DNA of 64,000 nt from Sphingopyxis solisilvae (GCF_015475875.1 NZ_JADKYM010000002.1:62001-126000), one strand, 5' to 3'; counted from the first letter of the stretch, positions 19,178 through 27,417 are shown. Program-made: numbers and translations. The notes: generated by a model from the sequence alone, not told the origin.

Positions 19178-19785
19178 GGGACGCTGATAGTGCGTCCCGA
19201 TTCGCCGGGAAAGTCCCTGAATAACGCTTCGGCCAATTTTGCCGCGGCCAGCGACGGCTGCGCGGCCGGTGCCTTGACCGGTACCGCGGTCAGCGCGCGA
19301 CCTTCCCACAAGGCCTGGCCGCTCGCCGAATCGTCGATGCGGACCGCCAGCTGCAAGTCGGCCATCGCCTTGGGTCCGCCGCCTAGATTGATGCCGAGGC
19401 CAAGGCCGACCCCCGAACCATAGCTGCCGGTCGAACCGCCCACCCCGACCGACACCGGCGACCGCCGCGCAGCGCCGCGTTCCTCGCTGCGATCGAACGA
19501 GACGCGGACCAGCAACGGTGCGCGCTCGTTGGCGCCCGCCGCGACAAGGCCGAGCCGCTGCAACTGCTGATCCACCGCGGCGCGATAGCTGTTCCATTCA
19601 AGCGAGGGCATCGCCGCGCCAGGCCCGTCGAGGGGGGTGGTCGCAACGGCATAGCGCGTCCCTGGCGCCCAGCCTGGAACGGCGTTGTGGAAACGCGTCA
19701 CCTCCACCGGGGGGACGGCAGTGGCGCAGCCACCCAGCGAAAGCGCCGCTGCAGCGAGCAGGGCGACGGAAAAAGGACGCGTCAT
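19174..19785 (-). CDS. DUF4136-like lipoprotein
   Basis: Predicted 203-residue envelope lipoprotein. A signal peptide ends in the lipobox LSLGGC, with Cys at about residue 19. The mature part has a DUF4136-type layout: a short tyrosine-containing strand near GTRYAVAT, an alternating region [20 protein letters not shown] rich in Gly, and a C-terminal [13 protein letters not shown] helix. Its stop overlaps the carboxypeptidase start (ATGA). No specific function is assigned to this family; assignment rests on the overall pattern. Confidence 0.7.
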   Translation of the reverse strand: MTRPFSVALLAAAALSLGGCATAVPPVEVTRFHNAVPGWAPGTRYAVATTPLDGPGAAMPSLEWNSYRAAVDQQLQRLGLVAAGANERAPLLVRVSFDRSEERGAARRSPVSVGVGGSTGSYGSGVGLGLGINLGGGPKAMADLQLAVRIDDSASGQALWEGRALTAVPVKAPAAQPSLAAAKLAEALFRDFPGESGRTISVP

Positions 19786-19882
19786 CGCCCTATCATGCGC
19801 CACATAATATGGCTTGGCAATGAACGGGGTTTCGCGAACCCCGGTGGCCAAGCCGCCAAGGGGGATCGCGAACCGGTACCCG

Positions 19883-20563
19883 TCAACGATAGAAAATGTG
19901 ATTGTCGATCTGCGCGATACGCGTCTTGCGCCAGTTCGGCGACACATAACGCGCGTGGAAGAACAGCGCCCCCGGCGCGTGATTGTTCCAGCTGCCGTCG
20001 CGGGCGATCTGGGCGATCGCAATCGCGTTCGACCATTGCGCGCCTTCGCGCACGGCGGGCATCCGCCCGCCGCGAACAAAGCTGAACTGGCTTTTCTGGT
20101 GGACCACGCCGCACAGGCTTTTCGGAAAACGACCCGACTGGGCGCGATTGATGACGACATGCGCGACGGCAAGCTGGCCAACGAGCGATTCGCCGCGCGA
20201 TTCGAAATAGACCGCCCCGGCAAGGCAGCGCAGTTCGGGATCGAGCGTCGCGGGCCGCGGCGTTGCCGCCACCAGTTCGGCAAGCGATTCGGCGGTAACC
20301 GGTTCCGGCTTTTCATCTGCCGGCGGATTTTCCGCGCTGTCGAGATCAACAGGGTCGACGGGCGTTTCCGCCCCGGTCGATAGCTCCGCCGCTTCGTTTG
20401 CGACCGGCGCGTCGGCACCGGGAACGATCAACGCGGGGAGGCTGGCGTCGGCAGCCAGATCGCTGGCAAAGCCGGGTTCGGCCAGAAAAAGCATGGTTGC
20501 GGCAGTCATGCCGACGGCGGCCACGCTGGCACCATTCAAAATGCGACTCATAATGTCCGTCAA
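19883..20563 (-). CDS. Cell wall hydrolase, SleB family
   Basis: Predicted peptidoglycan lytic enzyme with the Hydrolase_2/SleB domain at its C-terminus (about residues 108-226). The conserved catalytic Glu is at 121 in AGAVYFESRGES, followed by VAHVVINRAQSGRFPKSLCG and the QFSFVRGG and ALFFHARYV motifs. The N-terminus has a hydrophobic segment (MTAATMLFLAEPGFA) that is a signal or anchor, then a low-complexity Pro/Glu/Asp linker. It acts in the periplasm. It is on the same strand as the DUF4136 gene, 97 bases upstream. Confidence 0.88.
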   Translation of the reverse strand: MTDIMSRILNGASVAAVGMTAATMLFLAEPGFASDLAADASLPALIVPGADAPVANEAAELSTGAETPVDPVDLDSAENPPADEKPEPVTAESLAELVAATPRPATLDPELRCLAGAVYFESRGESLVGQLAVAHVVINRAQSGRFPKSLCGVVHQKSQFSFVRGGRMPAVREGAQWSNAIAIAQIARDGSWNNHAPGALFFHARYVSPNWRKTRIAQIDNHIFYR

Positions 20564-20746
20564 ACGTGCGGCCGATAAACCGAACCTCTCAAAACAGGCG
20601 GGGGACTATCGTCCGGTACATCGCCTGCGGTCATCGTCCGACTGCGTGTCCACTCCGTTTCATCGGGGCATGGTGAAATCCATGCAACCCGCGGAACGAC
20701 CTACGCGTTATCGAATGCGCGCCACTTATTGTGCGCTGCAACAGAG

Positions 20747-21085
20747 TCAAGTTAACGCAGCCCACTCCGCGACGAGTCGTGGCGCATCTGCGATATCCAG
20801 TTCAACGATCCACAGGTCGGGATCGGCCCTTTGCCGCCGTTCGCGATAGTTTGCGCGCGATTCACCATCGTCGGGGTCATCGGGACCGACTGCTTCCCAG
20901 ACATAATCGCCGGTCGGCGAAAAACGCCGTTCGAGCAACGGGCCGGGCCGACCGCGTTCGGCGCATTGGACCAGGATCGATCCGGCATGGTCGTCGCCGC
21001 GGACCAGCACCGCAGCAAATCCCCCCGCCGCTTCGGTGCGGCGAATGAGCAGATCGACAAGAAAGCGACTGGTCAGCCGCGCCAT
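20747..21085 (-). CDS. DUF1491 family protein
   Basis: Small (112-residue) soluble protein of the alphaproteobacterial DUF1491 family. The pattern RLTSRFLVDLLIRRTEAAGG at the N-terminus, GDDHAGSILVQC, a YVWEAV strand and a C-terminal DLWIVELDIADAPRLVAEW are recognisable. The ATG at MARLTSRF is used; an upstream start in the adjacent repeat element is unlikely. No function is known for the family. It lies upstream of the SleB gene with a 183-base gap. Confidence 0.75.
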   Translation of the reverse strand: MARLTSRFLVDLLIRRTEAAGGFAAVLVRGDDHAGSILVQCAERGRPGPLLERRFSPTGDYVWEAVGPDDPDDGESRANYRERRQRADPDLWIVELDIADAPRLVAEWAALT

Positions 21086-21090
21086 AAGGA

Positions 21091-21226
21091 TACTCCCTGT
21101 CGCGCAGCGATGGGGAGGTGGCAGCGGCAAGGCCGCTGACGGAGGGGCAAATGACGCGACGTTGCTGCCCCTCCACCATTCGCTTCGCGAACGGTCCCCC
21201 TCCCCATGCCTACGGCACAGGGAGGA
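21091..21226. repeat. Palindrome-ended repeat element, copy 2 of 3
   Basis: This copy has the same layout as the copy at 8291: a TACTCCCTGTCGCGCAGCGA left end, GGCAGCGGC/GCCGCTGACGG core, GAGGGGC and GCCCCTCC blocks, and a right end CACAGGGAGGA. It lies between ptsN and the DUF1491 gene, both on the minus strand, and stops only a few bases before the DUF1491 start codon. The ribosome-binding site of that gene therefore falls in the element end. Confidence 0.8.
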
Positions 21227-21252
21227 TTCAGATCATGCGCCGCAATGCCTTA

Positions 21253-21717
21253 TCAGGCCGCGTCACGCGTTTCAGTATCGGCGAGCAGCGCATAAAGCGC
21301 TTCGTCATTCTTGGCGCCGCGCAGCCGTTCGGCCACCGCCTCGTTGCGCAACATGCGCGACACACCCGCCAGCGCCTTCAGATGATCGGCGCCGGCGTCG
21401 AGCGGCGACAGCAGGACAAAGAGCAGGTCGACCGGAAGACCGTCGACCGCGCTGAAGTCGATCGGCCGCGCGAGTTGCAGGAACAGCCCGCGGACCCCGG
21501 TCAAATCGGCCATCTTGGCATGCGGCAAGGCGATGCCGCGGCCGAAGCCGGTCGACCCCAGCCGTTCGCGTTCGAGCAGCGCTTCGCTGACCTCGCCCGC
21601 GTCGAGGCCGAGCGAGCGGCTGGCCAGATCGCCGACGAACGGAAACAGCGCCTTTTTCGAATCGATCTGGACGTGCGCGCGCACCGTGGCCGGATAGAGG
21701 AGGGAGGAAAGGTTCAT
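21253..21717 (-). CDS. ptsN: PTS IIA-like nitrogen regulatory protein PtsN
   Basis: EIIA-Ntr, the terminal phosphoacceptor of the nitrogen PTS, which regulates metabolism and potassium homeostasis according to phosphorylation state. The 154-residue sequence carries the phosphorylated His66 in GFGRGIALPHAKM and a VRGLFLQLARPIDFSAVDG segment typical of the fold. The ATG MNLSSLLYPA has GGAGGAAAGG just upstream. The usual alphaproteobacterial neighbour hpf lies 148 bases upstream on the same strand. Confidence 0.93.
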   Translation of the reverse strand: MNLSSLLYPATVRAHVQIDSKKALFPFVGDLASRSLGLDAGEVSEALLERERLGSTGFGRGIALPHAKMADLTGVRGLFLQLARPIDFSAVDGLPVDLLFVLLSPLDAGADHLKALAGVSRMLRNEAVAERLRGAKNDEALYALLADTETRDAA

Positions 21718-21865
21718 GGGTCTGGTCAAATCTGTATAGCCGCCGGGCAAGCGGGCCGGGCGTTCCCGAACAATGTTTGCGGATCGGTTGAACCGGCGCC
21801 CCGCCGGACCGGCATCGGACGTGTTGGGCGCGGCCCTTATGCCGGTTGGCGGAGAAAATCCAGTC

Positions 21866-22438
21866 CTATCGTGGTTCGACCCAGCCGATCGTCCCGTCGT
21901 CGCGGCGATAGACCATGTTGTGCGACCCGGTCTTGCTGTTGACGAACAGCAGCGCGTTGGTGTTCCGAAGGTCGAGCATCATCACCGCGTCGGACACGCT
22001 GCTGGTCGGGATATCGACGCGCGTTTCGGCGATGATCGCGGGGGCATCGCCCGCCTCTTCCTCGCCGCCGCCGTCGAACACGATATAGCTCGCATTCTCC
22101 TCGATCTCGTCGACCGTCGGCGATGGCTGGGCGGGGCCGTTGTTGCGGTCCTTCAATCGCCGCATATAGCGCCTGAGCTGCTTTTCGATCCGTTCGGCGG
22201 CGCCTTCGAACGCGACATGCGCGTCCTGCGCCTGGCCGTGCCCTTTCAGTACCAGCCCCTGCATCACATGCGCGACGATGTCGCACTGGAAACTGTCGTG
22301 CGGACCCTTGCCAAAGGTCGCATGCGCACCGATCGCGCGCGAGAAATATTTGTCGGCAATCGCGTTCATCCGGTCCGCGACATGCGCCTGCAGCGCTTCG
22401 CCGGTTTCGATCTGGTGGCCAGAGACGCGGATTTCCAT
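21866..22438 (-). CDS. hpf: Long-form ribosome hibernation promoting factor
   Basis: Dimerises and inactivates 70S ribosomes as 100S particles in stationary phase. The N-terminal HPF/RaiA domain covers about residues 1-105 (MEIRVSGHQIETGEALQAHV, and GHGQAQDAHVAFEGAAERIE). After an acidic linker, the C-terminal dimerisation domain (about 130-190) reads AVMMLDLRNTNALLFVNSKT and ends GTIGWVEPR. At 190 residues this is the long form. It is upstream of ptsN, a combination often seen in proteobacteria. Confidence 0.93.
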   Translation of the reverse strand: MEIRVSGHQIETGEALQAHVADRMNAIADKYFSRAIGAHATFGKGPHDSFQCDIVAHVMQGLVLKGHGQAQDAHVAFEGAAERIEKQLRRYMRRLKDRNNGPAQPSPTVDEIEENASYIVFDGGGEEEAGDAPAIIAETRVDIPTSSVSDAVMMLDLRNTNALLFVNSKTGSHNMVYRRDDGTIGWVEPR

Positions 22439-22483
22439 TTTTCTTCTCCTTCTTGGCCGGTGCGTGACGTCATGGGAGGGCCA

Positions 22484-23179
22484 TCACACCGTATCGAGCC
22501 ACAGCGGCTGGTTCAGCCCTGCGACAAATTGAGCGTGGCGCGCCAGTTCGGCGGCCGAGGCGACATGGGGCCGGGGTTCGCGAAACGGTCGGCCGGAACG
22601 CGCCGCCGTCGGGGGCGCAGCGCCGGGCGTCGCGGGACTGCCCGAGGCGGCAAGTCCCAGCCCGATCTGCCGCCCGCCGGTCATTTCGATATAAAGATGC
22701 GCGAGCAGTTCTGCGTCGAGCAACGCGCCATGTTTGACGCGGTGGCTGCGGTCGATGCCATAGCGCGTGCAGAGCGCGTCGAGGCTGTGCTTGGCGCCCG
22801 GATGGAGTTTGCGCGCCATCTGGACGGTGCAGCACATGCGCGCCATGTCGAGTGCGGGGCGGCCGATGCGCGCCAGTTCGGCGTTGACGAAGCCAAAGTC
22901 GAACGCGGCATTGTGCGCGATCAGCGGCGCGTCGCCGAAAAATTCGAGCAGCTCGTCGACGCGAGTCGCAAACAGCGGCTTGTCCGACAGAAACTGCGCC
23001 GACAGGCCATGTACCGCCTCGGCGGCAGCCGGCATGTCGCGTTCGGGGTTGAAATAGGCGTGAAAGGTGATGCCGGTTTCGCGGCGGTCGATCAGCTCGA
23101 CACACCCGATTTCGACCAGCCTGTCCCCGCTTTTGGGGTCGAAACCCGTGGTCTCGGTATCGAAAATAATCTCGCGCAT
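22484..23179 (-). CDS. dnaQ: DNA polymerase III epsilon subunit (3'-5' exonuclease)
   Basis: Proofreading exonuclease of the replicative polymerase. DEDD motifs: Exo I FDTETTGFDP with Asp7 and Glu9, Exo II around LIAHNAAFDFGFVNAEL, and Exo III in RVKHGALLDAELLAHLY. The C-terminal tail of about 50 residues (LAASGSPATPG and onward) is the flexible linker that binds the alpha subunit. At 231 residues the length is normal. It follows coaE by 19 bases and ends a five-gene minus-strand run leading away from the origin. Confidence 0.95.
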   Translation of the reverse strand: MREIIFDTETTGFDPKSGDRLVEIGCVELIDRRETGITFHAYFNPERDMPAAAEAVHGLSAQFLSDKPLFATRVDELLEFFGDAPLIAHNAAFDFGFVNAELARIGRPALDMARMCCTVQMARKLHPGAKHSLDALCTRYGIDRSHRVKHGALLDAELLAHLYIEMTGGRQIGLGLAASGSPATPGAAPPTAARSGRPFREPRPHVASAAELARHAQFVAGLNQPLWLDTV

Positions 23180-23198
23180 CGAACCGATAATCTGGACC

Positions 23199-23822
23199 CT
23201 AACGCGCGCGGAAACAAGAGGCGATGAAGCGAATCTGGCGGTGCGTCGCGCTTTTAGGTCGGCCCGTTTCGATGATGAAATCGGCGCGCGCGCGTTTGAC
23301 GCGGTCGGGCACCTGCAGGCGGCGGATCGCCTTGAGCTTTGCGGCAGTCATGCCGGGGCGGCGCATCACCCGCTTGCGCTGCATCCAGGCGGGTGCCGAG
23401 GCGACCGCGATCGCGCCGACGCGCCGCCAGCCGCCCTTTTCGAACAGCAGCGGAATATCGAGCACGACGACATCGCGCGAGCGGTGCCGCGCCAGAAAGC
23501 GCTTCTGGGCGCGGAACACCGCCGGATGGACGATCGCCTCGAGCGCCGCCAGTTCGTGGGTGTTGCCGAGCACCAGCGCCCCCAGCTTTTGCCGGTCGAC
23601 GCCCTCGGGGCCGGTCGTTCCGGGAAAACGCGCCTCGATCGCGGCGACCAGCGCGCCGCCCGGTCCCTGCAGCCGATGCACTTCGGCGTCGGCGTCGAAT
23701 ACCGGCACGCCTTCGGCCTGGAACATCGCCGCCGCGGTCGATTTACCCATGCCGATCGAGCCGGTCAGGCCAAGCAGGAAGGGGCGACGGAGCGGCAGGT
23801 GGGGGCGCTTGAAGTGACTCAT
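23199..23822 (-). CDS. coaE: Dephospho-CoA kinase
   Basis: Last step of coenzyme A synthesis, phosphorylating the 3'-hydroxyl of dephospho-CoA. The P-loop GLTGSIGMGKST is at residues 18-29. The lid-domain and CoA-binding signatures VFDADAEVHRLQGPGG and VVLDIPLLFEKG follow. At 207 residues the length is normal, with a short basic N-terminal extension. Its ATG overlaps the aroE stop (ATGA), showing tight coupling. Confidence 0.96.
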   Translation of the reverse strand: MSHFKRPHLPLRRPFLLGLTGSIGMGKSTAAAMFQAEGVPVFDADAEVHRLQGPGGALVAAIEARFPGTTGPEGVDRQKLGALVLGNTHELAALEAIVHPAVFRAQKRFLARHRSRDVVVLDIPLLFEKGGWRRVGAIAVASAPAWMQRKRVMRRPGMTAAKLKAIRRLQVPDRVKRARADFIIETGRPKSATHRQIRFIASCFRAR

Positions 23823-24634
23823 GCAACCAGCAGCGCCCGCAATTCGTCGTCGCGCCCCTCCGGCGGCGACGCGCCGAAGAACAGTTCGAACGCGAGCGCC
23901 GCCTGACCGATCAGCATGTCGAACCCGTCGACGGTGTCGAGCCCACGCGCATCGGCGGTCTCGAGGAGGCCCGTCCGGAGCGGCGAATAGACAAGGTCAT
24001 AGACGATCGCGTCGTCCGGGAGCGGCGACAGGTCGAGGTCGAGCGGCGGCTGGCCCTTCATGCCGAGGCTGCTCGAATTGACCAGCAGCGCGGCGGGAGG
24101 CAGCGGGGCATCGAGCGCCACGACCTCGCCTTTGAGGCCAAAGGTTGCAAGCAGGCCCATCGCTTTGAGCGGCGAGCGGTTGAGGATGGTAACATGGCCG
24201 ACGCCAGCACGCGCCAGCGCAAACAACACCGCCCGCGCCGCGCCGCCCGCGCCGACGACCGCGACCGGCGCGCCTTCGAGGTCGAGTTCGGCCAGCGGAG
24301 CGTAGAATCCTGCCGCATCGGTGTTGGTTCCGATCACTGATCCGTCAGGCTGCCGCACGATCGTGTTCATCGCGCCGATCGTGCCGCGGATATCGCCGGG
24401 GTCATCGACCAGATCCATCACCGCAACCTTGTGCGGAATCGTGACGTTGCACCCGCGCCAGTCGGGATCGGCGCGACGCTGTTCGATATAGGCAGCCAGC
24501 GCGTCGGGCTTGATATGCGCGCGGCGATAATCGGCCGCGATGCCCAGCGCGTCGAGCCAGAATTTATGGATCAGCGGCGATTTCGAGTGCGAAATCGGAT
24601 CGCCGATCACTTCGGCATAGGGCAGCGCGCTCAT
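23819..24634 (-). CDS. aroE: Shikimate dehydrogenase
   Basis: NADPH-dependent reduction of 3-dehydroshikimate in the aromatic amino acid pathway. The shikimate-binding motif GDPISHSKSPLIH is near the N-terminus, the catalytic Lys lies in NVTIPHKVAV, and the dinucleotide motif is VVGAGGAARAVLFAL. Asp in TNTDAAGF is conserved. The start MSALPYAEVI overlaps the maf stop by four bases, which favours it over an ATG ten codons upstream. At 271 residues the length is normal. Confidence 0.95.
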   Translation of the reverse strand: MSALPYAEVIGDPISHSKSPLIHKFWLDALGIAADYRRAHIKPDALAAYIEQRRADPDWRGCNVTIPHKVAVMDLVDDPGDIRGTIGAMNTIVRQPDGSVIGTNTDAAGFYAPLAELDLEGAPVAVVGAGGAARAVLFALARAGVGHVTILNRSPLKAMGLLATFGLKGEVVALDAPLPPAALLVNSSSLGMKGQPPLDLDLSPLPDDAIVYDLVYSPLRTGLLETADARGLDTVDGFDMLIGQAALAFELFFGASPPEGRDDELRALLVA

Positions 24635-25227
24635 TGCGGCGCCAGCCCGGTGGTACGTAGCCACGCCAGCAAAGGCAGCATCGGCATGCCGATGATCGTC
24701 CAGGGATCGCCCTCGACCCGTTCGAACAATTGCACGCCCGCTCCCTCGATTTCATAACAGCCGACGGTCCAGCGGATGCTGTCCCAATTTTTGGCGACAT
24801 AGGCGTTGATAAAGGCATCGGACAAGGGGCGCATCCACAGCTTCGCCTCGCCGATCGCGCGCCACATCGGGGCGCCATCGCGCGCCGCGACCGCCGCGCT
24901 GAACAAGCGGTGGCGCGTTCCCGCCATGCGGCGCAGATGGTCGGCCGCCTCTTCGGGGGTCGACGGCTTCGAAAGCATCGTGCCATCGTCGAGCGCGAGG
25001 GTCGAGTCGGCGCCGATCACCGTTACCCCGGGCAAGCGCGACGAGATTTTGACCGCCTTTGCCTCGGCCAGCGCGTCGGCAACGTTGCGCGCGCTCTGCC
25101 CCTCGGCCCGGAGCGCGGCGGTCAGTCCTTCCTCATCGACATGCGCAGCAGTGGTTTCGAATCTGAGCCCGGCGGCCCGCAGCATCGCGGCGCGGCCGCT
25201 GCTTTGCGAAGCGAGCAGCAAGGTCAT
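24631..25227 (-). CDS. maf: Maf/YceF-family nucleotide pyrophosphatase
   Basis: House-cleaning pyrophosphatase that hydrolyses non-canonical or modified nucleoside triphosphates. The family motif SQSSGRAAMLRAAGL opens the protein. VIGADSTLALDD holds the metal-binding Asp and KPSTPEEAADHLRRMAG is also diagnostic. YEIEGAGVQLFERVEGDPWT near the end is the substrate-pocket loop. At 198 residues the length is normal. It overlaps both neighbours by four bases (ppsR and aroE). Confidence 0.93.
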   Translation of the reverse strand: MTLLLASQSSGRAAMLRAAGLRFETTAAHVDEEGLTAALRAEGQSARNVADALAEAKAVKISSRLPGVTVIGADSTLALDDGTMLSKPSTPEEAADHLRRMAGTRHRLFSAAVAARDGAPMWRAIGEAKLWMRPLSDAFINAYVAKNWDSIRWTVGCYEIEGAGVQLFERVEGDPWTIIGMPMLPLLAWLRTTGLAPQ

Positions 25228-26036
25228 GCGCTCGCCCGATCCTCGACCAGCTTGATCACTGCCGCGGCGGTTTCCTCGATCGAGCGGCGCGTTACGTCGA
25301 TCACCGGCCAGCCATTGTCGGCGAACATCCGCCGCGCATAGGCAAGCTCGGCCTTCACGCGTTCGTCATCGACATAGCTCGTCTCGGGCGCCTGGTTGAG
25401 CGACAGCAGCCGGTTGCGCCGTACCTGGACGAGCCGGTCGAGCCCGGTCGTCAGCCCGACGACCATCGGGCGCTTGAGCCGGAACAAGGCGTCGGGCGGC
25501 GGCGATTCGGGGACGATCGGGATGTTGGCGGTCTTGAATCCGCGGTTGGCGAGATAGATGCTCGTCGGGGTTTTCGACGTCCGGGAGACGCCTGCCAGCA
25601 CAATGTCGGCTTGCTCCCAATTTTCCCAACCGATGCCGTCGTCGTGCGCGACGGTAAATTGAATGGCTTCGACCCGCGCAAAATAAGCCGCATCGAGCTG
25701 GTGCTGGCGCCCCGGCCGCGCTTTCGCTTCCTGGCCGAGCATCCGTGACAGGGCGTCAGTCACCGCGTCGAGCGCGGGGACGAGCGGCAGGTTGAGCGCC
25801 CCGGCGCGGCGTTCGAGACTGACACGCAGGTCGCCGTTGACCAACGTGAACAGGATCATCCCCGGACTGGCCTGCACCTCGGCCATGATCCGGTCGAGGT
25901 GCGATTCCGATCGTACCATCGGCCAGAAATGGCGCACCACCTCGACATCGTCGAACTGCGCAATCGCCGCCTTGGCGATATTTTCGAGTGTCTCGCCCGT
26001 GGAGTCGGATATGAGATGAAGGTGAAGCCGGCCCAT
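25224..26036 (-). CDS. ppsR: Pyruvate, phosphate/water dikinase regulatory protein (DUF299 kinase-pyrophosphorylase)
   Basis: Bifunctional ADP-dependent kinase and Pi-dependent pyrophosphorylase that switches PPDK or PEP synthase off and on. The P-loop-like motif GVSRTSKTPTSIYLANRG (about residues 150-168) and the N-terminal HLHLISDSTGETLENIA are diagnostic. The start MGRLHLHL gives 270 residues; a GTG-type extension of 12 residues is less likely. This family is the left neighbour of the replication origin in Caulobacter and Rickettsia (RP001), and here it likewise borders the origin-like region. Confidence 0.9.
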   Translation of the reverse strand: MGRLHLHLISDSTGETLENIAKAAIAQFDDVEVVRHFWPMVRSESHLDRIMAEVQASPGMILFTLVNGDLRVSLERRAGALNLPLVPALDAVTDALSRMLGQEAKARPGRQHQLDAAYFARVEAIQFTVAHDDGIGWENWEQADIVLAGVSRTSKTPTSIYLANRGFKTANIPIVPESPPPDALFRLKRPMVVGLTTGLDRLVQVRRNRLLSLNQAPETSYVDDERVKAELAYARRMFADNGWPVIDVTRRSIEETAAAVIKLVEDRASA

Positions 26037-26106
26037 CACGGCACCATGGCGGGAAGCCGCTGAAAAAGGCAATCCCGGAACCGGTCGGCAATGTCAAAAA
26101 GGCGCT

Positions 26107-26115
26107 TGTGGATAA
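26107..26115 (-). other. DnaA box (exact)
   Basis: Reads TGTGGATAA on the plus strand, which is TTATCCACA in reverse, an exact match to the strong DnaA-binding consensus. Confidence 0.85.
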
Positions 26116-26187
26116 GTTTTGGACAAGCGCGGGGACGGAATCGGGAGGGAGGATTCATCCCCGAGGCTGCCGATTCCGCTCTATCCC

Positions 26188-26196
26188 TTGTCCACA
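26188..26196 (+). other. DnaA box (one mismatch)
   Basis: TTGTCCACA differs from TTATCCACA at one position. It lies 20 bases before the next box in the same orientation, roughly two helical turns. Confidence 0.65.
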
Positions 26197-26207
26197 GGGG
26201 AGAGAAT

Positions 26208-26216
26208 TTATCCACA
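26208..26216 (+). other. DnaA box (exact)
   Basis: TTATCCACA, an exact match to the DnaA consensus, in direct orientation relative to the box at 26188. Confidence 0.85.
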
Positions 26217-26343
26217 GGCTGTGAATTGCGGGCAAAGCGGGCAACGACTCTGCGGCATCGAACGCTGCCCGCGGAGTCAAGCTGTTGGCAAAAACGACGC
26301 TCGCGCCTAAAGCCGCGCTGTCCGCCGACCAACAAACCACCAC

Positions 26344-26367
26344 AATTTTATTTAATATTATATTGAA
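26344..26367. other. AT-rich tract, likely DNA unwinding element, with CtrA-like half-sites
   Basis: Twenty-four bases with only one G, just upstream of the hemE start, in a region of otherwise high G+C. Such a tract is expected where the origin opens. It includes TTAA, seven bases, then TTGA (26352-26366), one mismatch from the CtrA recognition pattern TTAA-N7-TTAA. It may also contain the hemE promoter -10. Confidence 0.55.
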
Positions 26368-26385
26368 GAGAGAAAGAGGGGCCGT

Positions 26386-27414
26386 GTGAAGGCGTCACCG
26401 AAGAGCTTGCTGGCAGTGCTGCACGGGGCGCGGCAGGAACACCCGCCCCTGTGGCTGATGCGTCAGGCCGGACGCTATCTCCCCGAATATCGCGCGCTGC
26501 GGGAGACCAAGGGCGGCTTCCTCGAGCTATGTTACGATCCCGAAGCTGCGGCAGAAGTCACCCTGCAGCCGATCCGGCGCTTCGGGTTCGACGGATCGAT
26601 CCTCTTTTCCGACATTTTGATCGTTCCCCACGCATTGGGACAAGATTTGTGGTTCGAGGCGGGCGAAGGGCCGCGGCTCGCCCCGCCGCTCGTCGACAGC
26701 GCGCTCACTACGTTGCAGGCGGCGCCCGCACGGCTCGATCCCATCTATGCGACGGTGGCGCGCGTCGCGGCTTCGCTGCCTCGCGAAACCACCTTTCTGG
26801 GCTTTGCCGGCAGTCCGTGGACGGTTGCCACCTATATGGTGGCGGGGCAGGGGTCGAAGGATCAGGCGGCGGCGCGGCGGATGGCCTATGGCGATCCGGC
26901 AGCCTTCAAGGCGATCATCGATGCGATCGTCGATGTTACGGTAAATTACCTGGCGGGCCAGATCGAACATGGCGTCGACGCGGTGCAATTGTTCGACAGC
27001 TGGGCGGGCAGCCTTTCGCCCGCGCAATTCGAACGTTGGGTGATCGCGCCCAATGCCGAAATCGTCCGCCGTCTGAAGGCGATCCATCCCGATACCCCGG
27101 TGATCGGCTTTCCGAAGGGTGCGGGCGGCAAGCTGCGTGCCTATGCCGACGAAACCCGTGTCGATGCGATCGGGCTCGACGAAACGGTCGATCCGGGCTG
27201 GGCCGATGCCGCGCTCCCGCCGCATCTCCCGGTACAGGGCAACCTCGATCCGCTCGCGCTGGTCGCCGGCGGTGACGCACTCGACGCCGCGATCGACCGC
27301 ATCCTTGCGGCTTTCCCCGCGCGTCCCCATATCTTCAATCTGGGTCATGGCATCGTGCCCGACACGCCGATTGCCCATGTCGAACATCTCATCAGGCGCG
27401 TTCGCGGCGGATAA
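26386..27414 (+). CDS. hemE: Uroporphyrinogen decarboxylase
   Basis: Converts uroporphyrinogen III to coproporphyrinogen III in heme synthesis. The family signature PPLWLMRQAGRYLPEYR is near the N-terminus, followed by FGFDGSILFSDILI and GFAGSPWTVATYMV. The 342-residue frame begins at GTG, preceded by an AAGAGGGG ribosome-binding site. It lies directly beside the AT-rich origin tract, and hemJ follows three bases after its stop. In Caulobacter, hemE transcription crosses origin elements, so similar coupling is possible. Confidence 0.96.
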   Translation: MKASPKSLLAVLHGARQEHPPLWLMRQAGRYLPEYRALRETKGGFLELCYDPEAAAEVTLQPIRRFGFDGSILFSDILIVPHALGQDLWFEAGEGPRLAPPLVDSALTTLQAAPARLDPIYATVARVAASLPRETTFLGFAGSPWTVATYMVAGQGSKDQAAARRMAYGDPAAFKAIIDAIVDVTVNYLAGQIEHGVDAVQLFDSWAGSLSPAQFERWVIAPNAEIVRRLKAIHPDTPVIGFPKGAGGKLRAYADETRVDAIGLDETVDPGWADAALPPHLPVQGNLDPLALVAGGDALDAAIDRILAAFPARPHIFNLGHGIVPDTPIAHVEHLIRRVRGG

Positions 27415-27417
27415 TCT

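Larger units (their letters stand above)
26037..26385. other. Putative chromosomal replication origin (oriC) between ppsR and hemE
   Basis: Gene-free region separating genes transcribed away on both sides. It holds two exact DnaA boxes (26107-26115 reverse, 26208-26216 forward), one near-exact box (26188-26196), and an AT-rich tract (26344-26367) beside hemE in an otherwise G+C-rich region. The flanking pair hemE and a DUF299 gene is the gene context of the mapped Caulobacter crescentus origin. Partition genes parA-parB and parS-like sites lie 8-12 kb to the right. Direct evidence is sequence only; activity is inferred. Confidence 0.8.

Noticed and set aside
26118..26126. Further DnaA box on the minus strand (TTGTCCAAA)
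   Set aside because: It has two mismatches to TTATCCACA and is too weak to list as a box without binding data.
26220..26228. Possible DnaA box TGTGAATTG
   Set aside because: Two mismatches to the consensus in reverse orientation; left out as chance-level.
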